Shown in pieces: positions 1 through 12,434 of a stretch of DNA of 64,000 bases. The notes below the pieces were generated by a model that was not told where the DNA came from, did no database searches, and worked only from the letters and a program-made list of their open reading frames with translations. The stretch's first letter is position 1. The number at the start of each line of letters is the position of its first letter. The position numbers were made by a program, and so were the translations under genes. Location: contig OY751488.1 in the NCBI GenBank assembly GCA_963565915.1, positions 2,356,001 to 2,420,000 of the forward strand, written 5' to 3'. The DNA is from Entoloma clypeatum (lineage: Eukaryota; Basidiomycota; Agaricomycetes; Agaricales; Entolomataceae).

Positions 1-1968
1 GTTTTCCTCCTGAAGCCGTCGATTCAGTCCGTGCAGATAATTGTTCAGTTTCCCAGCGTTGAAACGGCCCACTCCTTGACCGGCACCTGCGCCAAAGCCC
101 ATTGAAGGGTCAAACGACGTGTTGACTCGGTGATGTGTAGTCAGGTCGTGTGAGGATGTGGTGGACAGGAATGATGCTCGATCGATTGCGCCGTCATATG
201 GTGACGAGGAGCCTGATACTGGCGCTACCGTAGTTCCAAATGAAGCCCTTCGTGTGCCAGAACGGTTTCTTGAGCTTGAATTGGACGTCGAGGTAGGGAC
301 AGCACAGGAGAGTGATTCAGGATCAGCCATCGCAGGAACGATAGCCTGTGCTAGAGGATGCGATGCGCGAGGAAATCTGCCTGTTCCAGGTCGCGGTCGG
401 GGCGTGAGGCCAGCAAAAGCTGCCTGCAGGCTGACTCTTGGACCTGGCGTGGACTCAAGTATACCCGACGTGGCTAGATGGACGTTGGTACGAGGATGAG
501 GAGTCGGGAATTCGAAACGTGGGCGGGTTGTCGAATTTATCACGGAGAGGAGAAAAGATTTACGGCGGGTGTGCGGGGTTAAGGGATCCTCTGGAGAGTT
601 ATGGTCTTGTTCTTGTATATCTTGATCGCTGGGTTGGTCCTCTTGCGAGTTAAGCACCTCATCAGAAGTGGGAACGACGAAACGGGCCCTACGAGGAAAA
701 GGTGGTATGGGAGTGAAAGTTACAGATTGAGCAGGGGAAGAGAGAGTACTCCCAAGATGACCGGGAGATTGTGTTTGTGTTTGAGGGGACGTGCGGTAGT
801 TTTGTGCATGAGGCGTTGGTACCCCATCCGATGAGAAAGTAGGCTCCTGTTCAGGAGAGGATCTTCCATGGTCCGGATCTTCCTCCGTAGTCGGTTCTTC
901 CTCTTGATGATGAATCCCCTCGCTATCTGAGGAGGAACCGTCGGTCAGCTGAGGAGCAGCGATTTGAATGTCTGTGATATCCATGGAGCGGATGCTGGTT
1001 TCAGGGTCTCCATCTTCATCCAAATAATTGTTTCGAGGCCGAAGAGGAATAACAGGTGAAGCCATATTCGATCTCGGAAGAGGTACAGAAGATGGGTTGG
1101 CAGGAGACTGAGGGTTTGATCGAGGAAGCCCAAAGGATCGAGTGCTTTGAGGGGTAGAGTTTGCGGGTGATGATGCCTGTGAAGAGCCTGTCCTTGAAAG
1201 AGAAGGTGTGCGTGTGCGTGCCGCGGGAGTTCTACGGAGGGCAACATTCCGATACTTGTCGAATGGAGATGGCTGATGAAGATAAGTTGCTAAATAGAAT
1301 GAGTAGATTCAGAAATGAATACACACCTTGGGTTCAGACTTGAGACTAACAGAGTAATCATAGTCCTTCTTGGGTGTCGTTGCCTCGTCCGTGAATGATT
1401 CCATGGGGTACGGAGAACCTGATCGACTGACGGATTGCAGAGCTTCCGTCAAAGAAAAATTCTTGTCATCGTTTTCTGGAGGAAGATAGACTCCGAGGAC
1501 ACTGCGTTTGCTCGGCTCCCCGTCGGTGTCTTCTTCATTCATGTAATGGGCCGCGCCAGGATCGGCGGTCACAGTTAACAAAGAAGGAATGACGCTAACA
1601 TCAAACATGTCGTAGTTCCCCCTTCTTGACATGGTACGAGATGCAGATAGACCCAAAGAGGATTTGGAGGCGCGTGAGGCTATCGAAGTGGCAACCCGAG
1701 CAGTGCTAGACGTGCTGGATGGAGGGCAGATGGTAGAAGCGATTGTATTATGTGCAGTGGTTGCTGCTGGCGTGGAATGTGTTGGCGAAGGCATATTGAG
1801 TAAGTCATCGTCAAGGATATCATTGGAGGACTGTGAGATCTCATAGAAGGGCTCGGCGTCGTCTGAAACTTCGAAAGGTGGCAAGGACGGAAGAGAGGGC
1901 ATTTCCCTACCCTCTATATCCTCTATCCTCCTCCATACTCGCGACGGTGTCTCTAGCATTGCTTCCAT
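1..1968 (-). CDS. Ser/Pro-rich low-complexity protein, 3' part cut by window edge
   Basis: The first exon (1327-1968) begins MEAMLETPSRVWRRIEDIEG, then acidic and Ser/Thr-rich stretches follow. A 54-bp intron (1273-1326, gtgtgt...catcag) joins it in frame to a long exon that stays open to base 1. That exon is rich in Ser, Pro, Thr and Arg, with repeated SP/TP dipeptides. The last visible residues, ending LNNYLHGLNRRLQEEN, look like the start of a coiled coil that continues outside the window. The combination of a disordered phospho-site-rich N-terminus and a coiled coil would suit a scaffold or cytoskeletal/spindle protein, but I do not recognise the family and assign no function. At least 630 residues are visible. 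Confidence 0.7.
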
Positions 1969-2208
1969 CGTGCAGGACGGTGTCCAGACGCGTGTTTTTG
2001 ATCGAGGTTCTGTTCCAAAACGCGTATGATCACATGACCGTGGTTTGATCGTTTACGGGTACCAGTGCTAAGCTTGCTATCAAACGTAGCTACTGACCAA
2101 TCTTTTGGGGTACAAAATAAGTACCAAGTGTTTATAACAGAGAACGGAGAACGATGGTCAAGAAATTCATAGTTTATCGTATCTTCAATCAATCGCCATG
2201 TCATTGTT

Positions 2209-3319
2209 TCAAGCAGCCCTGTGCCCGCCTTTTCGCCCAGAGGCTGTCGTCGTGCCTTTGCTAGACCCTTCTCCCTCGGTCGATTCTCTGCCTCGCTTCG
2301 CGTTTGGAACCTGGGACGGTGGGAGGAATCCTGCAAGAATAACATCCCCGGTTACCACCCCCATCTCATCCACTTGATCAATCATGACAGTCAGAATACC
2401 CGGTGTACTCTCCACGCACGCCGGAAACTGTACTGTTATTACCCCGTGCGTGATTTCTTCGGGTCTCTTCAACCATCGGCCATTGACATACGACCGATGG
2501 CAGCCACGTCGACCTTGCAACATCCACCGTGATAGTTGACGAGTCGGCAGAGACAGATACGATGATACAGATTGGTAGATTTTTACGCTTACATTTACAT
2601 GTCGCACGCTGACTCGTCGTAAAACATTGACAAAACATAATATCATATCAAGATTGGCGACAAAACCTGCTACTACCGTAGCAGAGTCCGCAAAACTCAA
2701 CTAATGGTATCAGAGGTCTAGAGAGGTCTAGTCTCCGTGGCTGACCTTGCTTGTGTACTGATGTCAATCGATCAGTATTATATCCCCAAGTCGGCGGTAT
2801 AGTGAGCAAGTTTCGATAAACCGATGGGAGTCTTATCTGGTTGAGTTGATCGGAAATGGCTTCAATCTGGGTCGTCCCCCACGTCCAGTTATTCACTGCG
2901 TGGGCAACAATGGCTTCCAATGGTTCGAATTCTTGCATCGGAAGAACAGTTGTTCAAGCGGCACTTCGCTATCATAGAAAAACAACCCCGAATACTGCCA
3001 GTTTCGGACGACACCGGCCGATGAAGAGAAATCGTGGAAATCTGAAATCCGCGCTAATGCCAACGGTGCCACTAAGATAGGCTACCCAGAGGTGCCTATG
3101 AAGCAAGACTGACATATCATGCCAGTGGTCCAAGGATGCGCTGGCGATCGTACATAGTGCCGTGGATGATATCGATTGACTCCAACACTGCCTCGATAAT
3201 AACTGCGTTGACGGGCAATCTTTAATCCTCAGCTCTCCGCCGGGCATCAAGGCACCACATGTTGCGTGAAATGTCCACGGTCCTCTTCGGGACCATGAAG
3301 GCTCTGTGATGTCCGACAC
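2209..3319 (-). other. Unresolved spliced ORF pieces, possible gene or relic
   Basis: Several minus-strand fragments look coding but were not joined into one frame. One piece begins MSDITEPSWSRRGPWTFHAT near 3319. A second follows a plausible acceptor near 3000 (YSGLFFYDSEVPLEQL). A third lies at 2760-2900 (LPSVYRNLLTIPPTWGYN). A fourth, ending at 2209, contains a VNGRWL...ILTVMIDQ stretch and a charged tail. The fourth faintly recalls carbohydrate-binding jelly-roll ends of beta-galactosidases, which is too weak to name it. It could be a real gene with many small exons or a decaying copy. Confidence 0.3.
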
Positions 3320-3704
3320 CTCATGAAAAACACGGTATGGGTCAAGGGTGTAGCTGCTCTGCCCTTGAGGGATTGCCTATTGCGGGAATTGAATTACCTT
3401 TTGTGGTTGCAGGCTGGCAAAGGGTTGAGTTTGGCAATTGTTATACTGTTGATCCGAAAAAAAGGCTGGCATCAGCTAAGACCGGGCCGGAACTCATCCG
3501 CGCGGAGAATCCGTGTGGAGTGAGAGTTTTATGTGCAAGGTTTATGGTCCGACCGATGAGAGAATGCCTTATTTAGACAATCACGCGAAAAATCGGCTGA
3601 GATCGAAAAGGACATCGAGATTGCTTGGACGTGCGGCCCCTTCAAAGTTGGACGTTTTTCTCTTCGTTCAGGACAGCAGACCCTCCTGCTCGTCATCCTC
3701 GTCG
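3320..3704. other. Intergenic, divergent 5' regions
   Basis: This stretch lies between the unresolved minus-strand ORF pieces and the REG1-like gene on the plus strand. Only short unsupported ORFs occur. It probably holds the REG1-like promoter and 5' leader. No clear TATA element or repeat was seen. Confidence 0.4.
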
Positions 3705-6700
3705 ATGGCAAACTATCTTCCCGTGCTTCTAGTCTCCGTCGCTGTCAACTCCATCCCTGACGATTCATCCGTCTCCACCCTTCCTCGTGGCCAAGTCGAC
3801 TACCTCTCACATGATTGGGAGGAGGAGGACGTCTGGCGCTCATGGCGCAATATGACCCGCCAGAAGAACGAAATTGCCAATGGCATCCGCCTCGAGAACG
3901 CCAGCTGGCGTACGTGGTGGAAACGTCGCAATGGTCTCGGTACAGTCACCCCAGAGACACTCAACTGGTCTGTCTGATCTACTCTTCTCTCCCGCTGTAA
4001 TCCTTACTGCCTGCAGGCTCAAGGACTCAGACGTGACCTGGCTCTATGGACCTTTACACACTGCTGTCGATTGGACACCACCCCCGAAATCGATCCTTGA
4101 TCCAGGCGATACTTCTTCATCTCTTCACACCCCCAACGCCAATGCTACCACTCACAAACCCATTCTGAAACACCGCAGCATCAGCCAGCTCCTCATCTCC
4201 TCCCTTCCCATCAGCCCCAAATTCATCAGCCCTTGTCAATCTGACGAGGATATTGATTATGCGTCGTATGCCCTACCCCTAGTACCCCCTCACCTCTCAG
4301 ATGAAAAGTGCAAGAAACGACGCCCAACCATTTCCCACACTAAGAGTGATAGTCATATCATGCGTTGGGGTTCCGACCGCGACTTCAGGAAAGATCTGCC
4401 GTCCCAAATCGATCCGCTACATGGTCCTCGAAATCCCACCCCCCAGCTACGTCCCCCACAGCTGGATAGCGTCAGTAGCTCAAACACGAGCTCTGACAGC
4501 GGTTCATCACCAGTCCAGCCACCTCCCCACAAGAAGAGGCATATCTCTTTCAACACCTTTGTGGAACAGTATATTGCCATAGAAAAGCCGAACAAGGCGA
4601 TAGGCGTTAGTCATGATGACGATGACGAGGAGGACGAGGACGAGGACGAGGACATGGAGAGCTGTGTGCCTCAAGGCATGCCAGGACGGTATCCATATGG
4701 AAGAAATGCATGGGGATATGATGATGGGTAAGTCAACACTTGCAATGTTCCCATGGTTCCTGGTTCTACACAGACCTGGATCCGCGAATCAAGGCGCTTG
4801 GACTGATTTGGGCTTCTCTGTTCTTACCAGCTATGAAGAAGACGAGGAAGAAGACTCCGCTGAAGAAGAGGCTGCGTCACTCTCTTTATGGGATGAAGGG
4901 TACGACGATAAGATCATACCAATGAGTGATTCAGATTTTCTCGAATGTGATGAGGTTGGATCGAAAGATGATCTCGTCGTACGTCTTCCATCTTATGATG
5001 CCCCACGGGCCACGAAATCATCCGCACGTTCGCCCTCTACTATTTCTACCACGTCATCATCATCATCTGCGTCGACCTCCACCTCCGCATCCACATCGTC
5101 TACATCGTCATATTCTGCCCAACCTAGAACTAGATCATCTAGACGGTCTAGCACGAGTACGACCAGCACCTGCCGCCCGCAAGTTCGTTCTGGGACCGCT
5201 GCACCATCATCTTCGAAGCATCGTCGCAAAAAAGACGCATCTCCCCTCATCCATTCACCTAGCGACACAGCCAACTTCTCACAACCGACTCACGTTACCA
5301 TTGCTCCGATCGCACCTACGATATTGAAGACTGGCACGCACAGCCACTACGGTGCGCCCGGAGGGTGGGTCGAAGGCTTCGGCGACGAAGGCGGAAGCGA
5401 TGATGGTCTATGGGGTGGTGCTGGTAGCCGTTGGTGGCATGGAGAGGATGAGCGGAAGACCGATGGTAGTGCAACGAGTGAAGGCACCAACACGCCAGTT
5501 GAATTGGTATTCGTCCCACCGCTAGGGAGTCATTATATGCGGCCGAGCCGCGATGCTGAGGAAGGGGAGAGGAAAGGAAGTGGCGACTTTTCGAGCGGAA
5601 CAAGTCATGGATCGCAGGGAGACATAGCGGGACATCAAGAGATGCACGCCCACTATAAGAAGAAATTTAGCATTGGCGATGATGCCGGTATCCCCAGTCC
5701 AGAGAGCGATCCCCTTGGTGCTACCGTTCCCACAGTCGTTATTCGGCGTCCTTTGGATGGTGGAATCAAGCATGATTCGTTTGATATCCCCAGAGGAATC
5801 AATTCAGACGAGGAGCAAATGGGTAATGGGAGAAAGGGAAGCAAGACGTTAGCTGGAGCCCCTTCAGAAGGTTTTAGAGGCCGAATCTCCTTCGTTTCTG
5901 GCACTGGCTGTCCGAAAAACGAGGAGCGGTCACGATCGAGATCGAGATCAAGAACACCCTCACCAGCAATCATATCACCCACAACCTCAGGAAACATCGC
6001 AGTCGTCTCCTCAGCGCCCTTACCTGCTTCATCCGACAGTGGAACCCCCATTGATCCTTCAACGGATCCTTTGCGCGCACGGAAGAGCGCTTCCATCTCG
6101 CCACCTTCATCGGCCTTGCTCTCTCCTCCTTTACGCGGCCGTGGTTTCAGGTCCCATCAGGACCTTCAGTCTCAGGCACAGACTCGCGGACGTTCGAGCA
6201 CGAGGACCGCGTCCTCTGACAGGGAGAGGTCAGTGAGCCAATATAGCTCATCATTGGGTAGCTTATCGCCTGAGGGGATTGAGCTGGGAGGTGCATACGC
6301 GAGTGGTAGGCTTGATAAGGAGTGGGAACGGGAAAGGCGGGGCAGCGATCGGGAGAGATCGAGAGGGAGAGAACGAACGGGCTCTAGGAGGATGAGCCAG
6401 AGCTTGAGTCCTGAGAGCCTGCAAGATAGTGTGATGAAAGTCGCGGCTGCGCTGGTTCCTCCTATGGTCCAGCCATCTAAATCAACCGCCTCTTCCTCCT
6501 CTTCCTCCTCATCCAGCACAGCGACGGTCGTCCCCGCTCACGTAGGCTTGTCCTCAGATTCTAATTCTGACACTCAGGAACTGGTCAATACATGCCCCAC
6601 ACCAACGAACTCCCCCGTGACCCCCATGCACTCCGGCCCTGCCAATGGTTCTTGGTACCAATCGCCGTCATCTCACCCCTCTAAGAGCAAGTCGTCTATT

Positions 6701-6913
6701 CGTATCTCTGCCCCCCATCCAGCCCAGCCCAGTACATCGTATAGTATTTCAATACCTCGCATCGATCAGTCTGCACCTTCCTCGCCGACCTCACCCCGCA
6801 GCCCGTCAAGTCCGACACGACCGGAAGTAACGATAGTTGGCAAGGCTGTGGAGATAGTTTCGTCTGCTGGAGCGTTTTTGGGACTCTGGCAGCATGCTGC
6901 CGTCGGTGAATAA
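3705..6913 (+). CDS. REG1/HEX2-like regulatory subunit of protein phosphatase 1
   Basis: Three exons (3705-3967, 4017-4727, 4831-6913) give 1018 residues in frame. The N-terminus carries the fungal DUF1752 signature (LSHDWEEEDVWRSWRN, LENASWRTWW, PETLNWLKDSDVTWLYGPL), with the first intron splitting the LNW/LKD junction. Further on, KKRHISFNTFVEQYIAIE contains RHISF, an RVxF-type PP1-docking motif at the same place as RHIHF in yeast Reg1. An acidic DDDDEEDEDEDED run and long Ser/Arg/Pro-rich tracts follow. In yeast, Reg1 targets the PP1 catalytic subunit Glc7 to Snf1 kinase in glucose repression; the same role here is inference. The C-terminus is mostly low complexity, so only the N-terminal half is diagnostic. 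Confidence 0.88.
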
Positions 6914-7905
6914 TATTGGTATGTACTTTCTATTGCCTCACTCTGGCTCCTCCTTACATATGATTAAAAGTGATTACTCTGGAATTCTTGGCGACTCCAA
7001 TGTCCACCTCCCTCACCCGGATTTCAACCTTGGACATCTCCACCCCTCCTACTTCGAACCCTTGGCCAAACCCATAATATGTTTTCAACGCCCGATTATC
7101 TGTGATTTGACTGCTTCCTAACCGAGTCTTGGACGCCAGACTATGATGCTTCTTGACACGTTTTTCCATCCCCATAACCATATTACCATACAGTAATTCC
7201 TTATATCCAACCTCGCTTTGAGCTGACTCGCATGTTGTGCATATTGCCCTGTACCGTCTCTCAAGCCAGCTCCTCCGCAAATGAACGTGTTGCGCAAAGA
7301 TTAACTCACCCCGTTGGTGACTTTGTTCGCATTCTGTATATACTCTTTGCAGCCTCCTCGCGCTGTATGGTACATAAAAGTATTTATTGCCCTGCTTTCC
7401 AACATTCGTCCATTCTTAAACTCTCCACGAACATGAATCCCTGCACCAACCAGTGTTTCCAACTTGGACTAATAGCTTTAAGCAGTAATCTGCACGTTCC
7501 TTTCAGATGTCTTTGAAGCATAATATGAACACAGAATGTCCCAGTTCTTCAGTTGCTCGATTCTCGAAGTTCGGACGTTTTCCTGAACAGTGAAACTGCG
7601 CAAGTATGGCTCTCCCTTGGATGCTCTGAGTCTTATGGCATGGTACCTTTTCTCGTGTTGAATCTGGTTGCCAGACCAGCCTGTCAAGGCCTCGTACAAA
7701 AACTCTACAAAACTACGTTGGCGGCCTATAAAATTTGTCACATTTTGTAGGTGATTTCTCACGGTTGCGCCGCTTCCTGAAAAGGTAACCGGGCTAACTT
7801 TGTACAAACAGAAAACATTTTGCCCACGACAGCGCCTTCTTTTCGCTCCCACACATACCTTAAAATCCATCCGAAGCGTCTCGCCTTCCACTCCACTCCT
7901 TCAAC
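6914..7905. other. Intergenic region, no supported gene
   Basis: About 1 kb separates the REG1-like gene from the next plus-strand gene. It is AT-richer than its neighbours and contains only short ORFs with no recognisable residues on either strand. It presumably holds the REG1 3' UTR and the promoter of the gene at 7906. Confidence 0.4.
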
Positions 7906-8847
7906 ATGGGGCGCGCCTTCTTCTCCGAAAAATATATCCCCGTCGTCGTGCGCACCGAACCCGACCTCGCCCCAACCGACCCATACGCGAAATGGAGCAG
8001 GTGGAACTACTTCGACCCTGATTCAGACCAGTTTTTCGACGACGCCCAACGCGAAACCTTCACTGACACTCAAGAATACGCCCAGGAACAGGAGCGCATC
8101 CGGAACTCGGTCGTACTAGATGGTGGCCGAGACAGCCCCGCCTCAAGCGAGGCCAGTGAGCCAGCGAGCGACAGCGACAGCCCAATGGCAGTTGGCCCCG
8201 ACGATCCCGCAGTTATCATGGCAGATGCGCACTCCCCTGCCGACTGGGAGCATCGCTTCCTCACCGCAAGCGCCGCCGACCCTGATTGGCGACGCGCCAG
8301 AAGCGATCGCCAAACGAACGATCAGATCGCTTACCCCCACGCAATCCCCGTCTACATTCCTCACGCAATGCGCAACCCATCTGCGGAAGGCACTGCAGAA
8401 CAAGCAAGGTCTCGTCGTCCCCCTCGCAACCGCTCGGCCACCGTTTCCTCCGTCTACCTTCCCCCCTCTTCACTTCGCAACTCCACCACCGCGACCGAAG
8501 TCAATAATCCCATCCGCGTTGATCCCTGGGCCCAATTCAGACGGGCCAACGTCACTCCCATTGTCATTCCGAACCAGCCCTCGACACCAGGCCCTATTTC
8601 CTCAGACTCCCCATCCACCCCGACAGACAACGTCCATCCACCACAGACCCAGGCCATCTTCACTCCTTCGCCGCCCCCCTCTGTCACTCCCCACCTCTAT
8701 ACGTGGAACCGCCGACCGCTTGGTATCCCGCCCTCCCCACTTGTAACCCAGGGCCCAGTGGGCATGCTGAACCCCAGCGCCCGTATGTCTCGTGCGCGCG
8801 TCAACGTCATTCCCACTCCAATGCGCGTCCAAAACGCTGCCATTTAA
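7906..8847 (+). CDS. Hypothetical Pro/Ser-rich protein, 313 aa
   Basis: This is a single intronless ORF starting MGRAFFSEKYIPVVVRTEPD. Codon usage is strongly C-ending, unlike the neighbouring intergenic DNA, which argues for a real gene. The first 60 residues are mixed and aromatic (KWSRWNYFDPDSDQFFDD). The remainder is dominated by Ser, Pro, Ala and Arg with no obvious domain, signal peptide or membrane segment. The N-terminus may be a short conserved motif in related fungi. I do not recognise a family and assign no function. Confidence 0.7.
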   Translation: MGRAFFSEKYIPVVVRTEPDLAPTDPYAKWSRWNYFDPDSDQFFDDAQRETFTDTQEYAQEQERIRNSVVLDGGRDSPASSEASEPASDSDSPMAVGPDDPAVIMADAHSPADWEHRFLTASAADPDWRRARSDRQTNDQIAYPHAIPVYIPHAMRNPSAEGTAEQARSRRPPRNRSATVSSVYLPPSSLRNSTTATEVNNPIRVDPWAQFRRANVTPIVIPNQPSTPGPISSDSPSTPTDNVHPPQTQAIFTPSPPPSVTPHLYTWNRRPLGIPPSPLVTQGPVGMLNPSARMSRARVNVIPTPMRVQNAAI

Positions 8848-9133
8848 ACTGTTGACAACAAAAAAGCTCCACTCTCGAAGCTCCTCTGTTCCCATGCTTG
8901 CCTTGATCTCGCTCTCTTTATATCTCTTCACTTATGCAACCTTGCCGCCCCGCTACATTTAGATCTGGATACCAAACACTCACATTCTTTTGCATATCCT
9001 GTACTTACACCACAGCAGTACGTAGCTAGCTGTACCATGGCCATCTCCATTATCTACCCGACCTTTGCTGTATTAATCGGAGATTGAGGGTGTATCGTTA
9101 GTCTTTCTGTATGCTGTTTTGCGCTGCGCCAAT

Positions 9134-10606
9134 TTATCCCCATCTCGTATCATATTGCCCAACGCTTTCCAAGAGTGACCAACCGATCATCGCAGAATCA
9201 GTGCAGGCTGGCGTCACGAATAAACACCATGTATCTTCCCCGCCTGCCCTTGGCAACCGGATAGACGGAGCTTTCACGGCGTTCGCAGTTTGTGAGATAT
9301 AAGATACAGGTGATGCGGAGATCGCGTGTGATGCGATGGCAATAAAAGGCTTTCGTGTGGGGTCCACATCGGCCCGCATCTTGAGTGTTGCACTGCAGAA
9401 AAGGTTGTTCAAAAATGATTATGAGAGAGAGAGAACAGTGCCTACATTCCGACATCGAGGATAGACTGAACGAAATCAGGATGGAGGAGCCCCTCCCAGC
9501 GCAGATGCGTGATGTCACCGATGTAGGACGGGGCTGGGGATTCATATACAGCGACGTACGGATCTACCCTGTCGTAGGCCTTGAGCCTGTCATACTTACA
9601 TTATTGCGACGCCTTGTTTGCCCGAAGAAAATGTGTGGATGGACGTACCTTTGGGAATGAAGCCCAGCCATTCCGACCCATTCAAATAACCCCACCATGT
9701 CAGCATCCCAGTCTTCCGCGTCTTCTGCAGATGTGGATGGCCGACTTCTCCGAGAGGGTTCGGGAATACGGACGTTGGTGGTTTTTGAGCATTGACAAGG
9801 TACATTCCGAAGCTCAGCATCAAGACCAGGCAAATTCGGGCCTAGGAAGAAATCGAGGTTCCAGAACAAGAAAAAAAAAATGCAAGCAGCCCACCGTCCT
9901 TCGAAGCATAAACGAGAGTCCACGGTCCCAGCCCTTCCATTTCCCTCCTCCCATCCCAAGCCTTGAGCGCCTCATCTCTCCTCTTCCGATTCGTCACCGT
10001 TTCCGCGTGCTTTTGCAAAGGAAGCCGAATCACTGCCGCAAATCTATGGTCACCTCGCCTCGTCGGCACAAAAAAAAAAGAACAATCAACACCGACTGAC
10101 CATACTGCTCTACCTGGTGCTTGAAAGGGAGTTTCTGGCCGATCAAACCGAGTCTTTCATACGTCTCTTTCGACACCGATAGAGTAAGCAAACCACGATT
10201 ATCGATACACCACGCGTCGTCGCTACCCCGGTCGGTGCCGAGCAGCAGGAAGGATCTGTCACAACAGGTAAGTGGAGGGGGCGGGATTCGTCAAGGACCT
10301 TCTTTTCTTCACTTTTCTGGTTCAAGAAGGCGTTCCGCGAAGGCCTCGTCGGCGATGTCAGATAGACGGATTCTCCCTGCGTAGTAGCGTGTTTCTAATT
10401 TCGAAAGCGCCGATTCCAAAACTTCAGAGAATGGGAAGATGACATCAATCTGGGAGGTCTTTTGAGGAAGCAGGTGAAGCTGAGGGTGGTCAGCGTACCT
10501 GACAAGTGAATGGATGTGCAGCAGCTAATTGTTGGAGTTTGACGGGAGAAGACTGCACGTCTGCGCTGATTTTTGTGCGACGATGTTCGGGCTGCGGATA
10601 GGTCAT
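9134..10606 (-). CDS. RPP40: RNase P/MRP subunit p40 (Rpp40-like)
   Basis: Seven exons (10499-10606, 10313-10458, 10091-10255, 9895-10043, 9649-9841, 9446-9586, 9134-9392) join to 386 residues. Recognisable blocks are SQIDVIFPFSEVLESALSKL, DNRGLLTLSVSKETYERLGL, the core LKAYDRVDPYVAVYE with ITHLRWEGLLHPDFVQ, and the end EDTWCLFV...ESVGQYDTRWG, which match what I know of fungal Rpp40. This subunit belongs to the nuclear RNase P/MRP ribonucleoproteins that process tRNA and rRNA precursors. The ATG at 10606 opens MTYPQPEHRR and is the only in-frame start. The family call rests on pattern memory. Confidence 0.78.
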
Positions 10607-10798
10607 GGATGCAATGCAGAAGTACACGTGTGCTTGTACAATGGTGCCATTAATTCAATTCTTCGTCGACGGCAGCGACATACAGTCACATCAACTACAA
10701 CTGTTTAGTATGGATTGCAATATATTCTATTAGTTTCCATGAGATCCAAGCATGACGTCTATGGGAGCAGAGTCGACATGAAGAAAGCAGCAGGACGA

Positions 10799-12434
10799 TC
10801 AAGCCAAGGGCGCCCGGAGGTATTTCCTACGGTACTTGGTATCGATGCTGTCCAGATAGTATGCGCCGGGCCAGATGTTGTCGACCGAGCCTTCGGGCGT
10901 GTAGTTGGACGCGTTGTGGTTCTTCTCCCGGAGCTGAGGGGGGAAAAAAGGGAAATCAGTCTCGTATCATACGCGAGGAGGGGGATGACTCTCACCGCCA
11001 ATGCATCGACAAATTCTTGCGGGTGAACAACCTTCATGTTGGCCAATCGGTTGAGGAGGTCCATCTTGTCTCTGATCTCGCTGGTATCACCCTTCACACG
11101 GAGTGTGAAGAAGCTGGCTGCACAACCACTTCCGAACGCAAAGAGACTGACACGTTTGCCCAACAATTCCACAGGCTCGACTGTTGAAAGCAAAGATGCG
11201 AGGCATCCGTAGAGAGAGCCGGTGTAGGTGTTTCCTAAGCGACGGGAGCAGGCCATCGAGGGATCGACTTTCTTGTTGAAGAGGGCTTTGCTCGCGGTGA
11301 TGAAGGTCTTTTCGACGTTCTTGTCCGTGAGGGACTGGGCTTGGGAAAGGCTGAGGAATTCCTCTGGCTTGGGAACATTGGCGAACCGCGGCGAGGTGGG
11401 CGCAGCGAGGAAGTCGTTGAAGTACAAGCGGCCGAAACCTTTGACGGCTTGCTTGCCGTACGGGCTGTGGAAGATGGAATAGTCGACATCTTCCAGCGAG
11501 AAGGGACCCTTCTCTGTCGAGCCGTTCGCATGACCGTTTGCCCTCTTGCCAGCCTTGGCCACCTTCTCCTTGAACCGGGCGTAGGCTTGGTCGAGGGCCG
11601 CGATATATGTTACGACGGAAACCGGACCATCGACTTCGGGGTATTCTGAGTCAAGCTTGGGCTTGTAGAAGTCATAAGTGTTCGCCATGTAATTTCCATG
11701 TATCGCTGGAGGCACGTTAGCGAGACATCATTGAGACAAGTTATGAACTGACGTTCAAAAACAACGGGGGCATTAGGTCCAATCAGGATAGCAACGGCAC
11801 CTGCACCACCAGCGGGACGTGCAGCACCCTCGGCATAAATGGCAATATCGCCTGCAACGACAATAGCATTGCGACCGTCCCACGAGCTTGATTCTATCCA
11901 GTTAACAGCGTTGAATAAGGCGGCGGTGGACCCGTAGCAAGCGTTCTTGGAGTCAATTCCTTCAATGTCCGTGTTGCCCGATTCGGAGAAGAGATCCATA
12001 AGGGTGGTCTTGACCGATTTTGACTTGTCAATGATGGTTTCGGTGCCAACGTCGATGCGACCGATTGATTTAGGGTCAATATTGTGCTTCTCAAGGAGAC
12101 CAGAAACGGCTGTGAAAATCTCATGAGAGAAAATGGCGGAAAATAGGGTACAAGCTTTTTACCGTTGAGGGCGAAGGAATTAATGTCTTCACGGTCGTCT
12201 GGCCATGCCATGTATTCTTGGCCGAGTCCTATGGTGTATTTGCCCTTGGGAACACCGTCGAAGACTTCGAGGTCGGCTTCAGAGATGCACTAGGTTTGGA
12301 CTGAAAAGCTGCTAGGGGACGCGAAGACGATGAAGACTGACCCGGCGAGGGAAATACATTTCCATGGCAAGGACACCGACATCTTTGGGGCGGGAGATTT
12401 CGAAGTCAAGGGTAGAGGAGACGGGGATGGTCAT
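10799..12434 (-). CDS. ERG13: Hydroxymethylglutaryl-CoA synthase
   Basis: Five exons (12342-12434, 12163-12289, 11753-12109, 10996-11705, 10799-10933) give 473 residues, a usual length for the cytosolic enzyme. It condenses acetyl-CoA with acetoacetyl-CoA to HMG-CoA at the head of the mevalonate/ergosterol pathway. Motifs seen include [15 protein letters not shown] near the N-terminus, KYTIGLGQ, the catalytic-cysteine block [18 protein letters not shown], and [14 protein letters not shown]. The C-terminal exon ends [17 protein letters not shown]. All introns are 47-62 bp with canonical GT-AG ends. No transit peptide is visible. Confidence 0.96.

Noticed and set aside
4613..4830. Start of the 766-codon ORF at 4613
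   Set aside because: It reads through an intron. The real REG1-like frame enters at 4831 from an upstream exon that contains the RHISF motif.
10759..10933. ORF tail of HMG-CoA synthase ending MSTLLP
   Set aside because: Out-of-frame read-through of the last intron. The spliced end reads [17 protein letters not shown].
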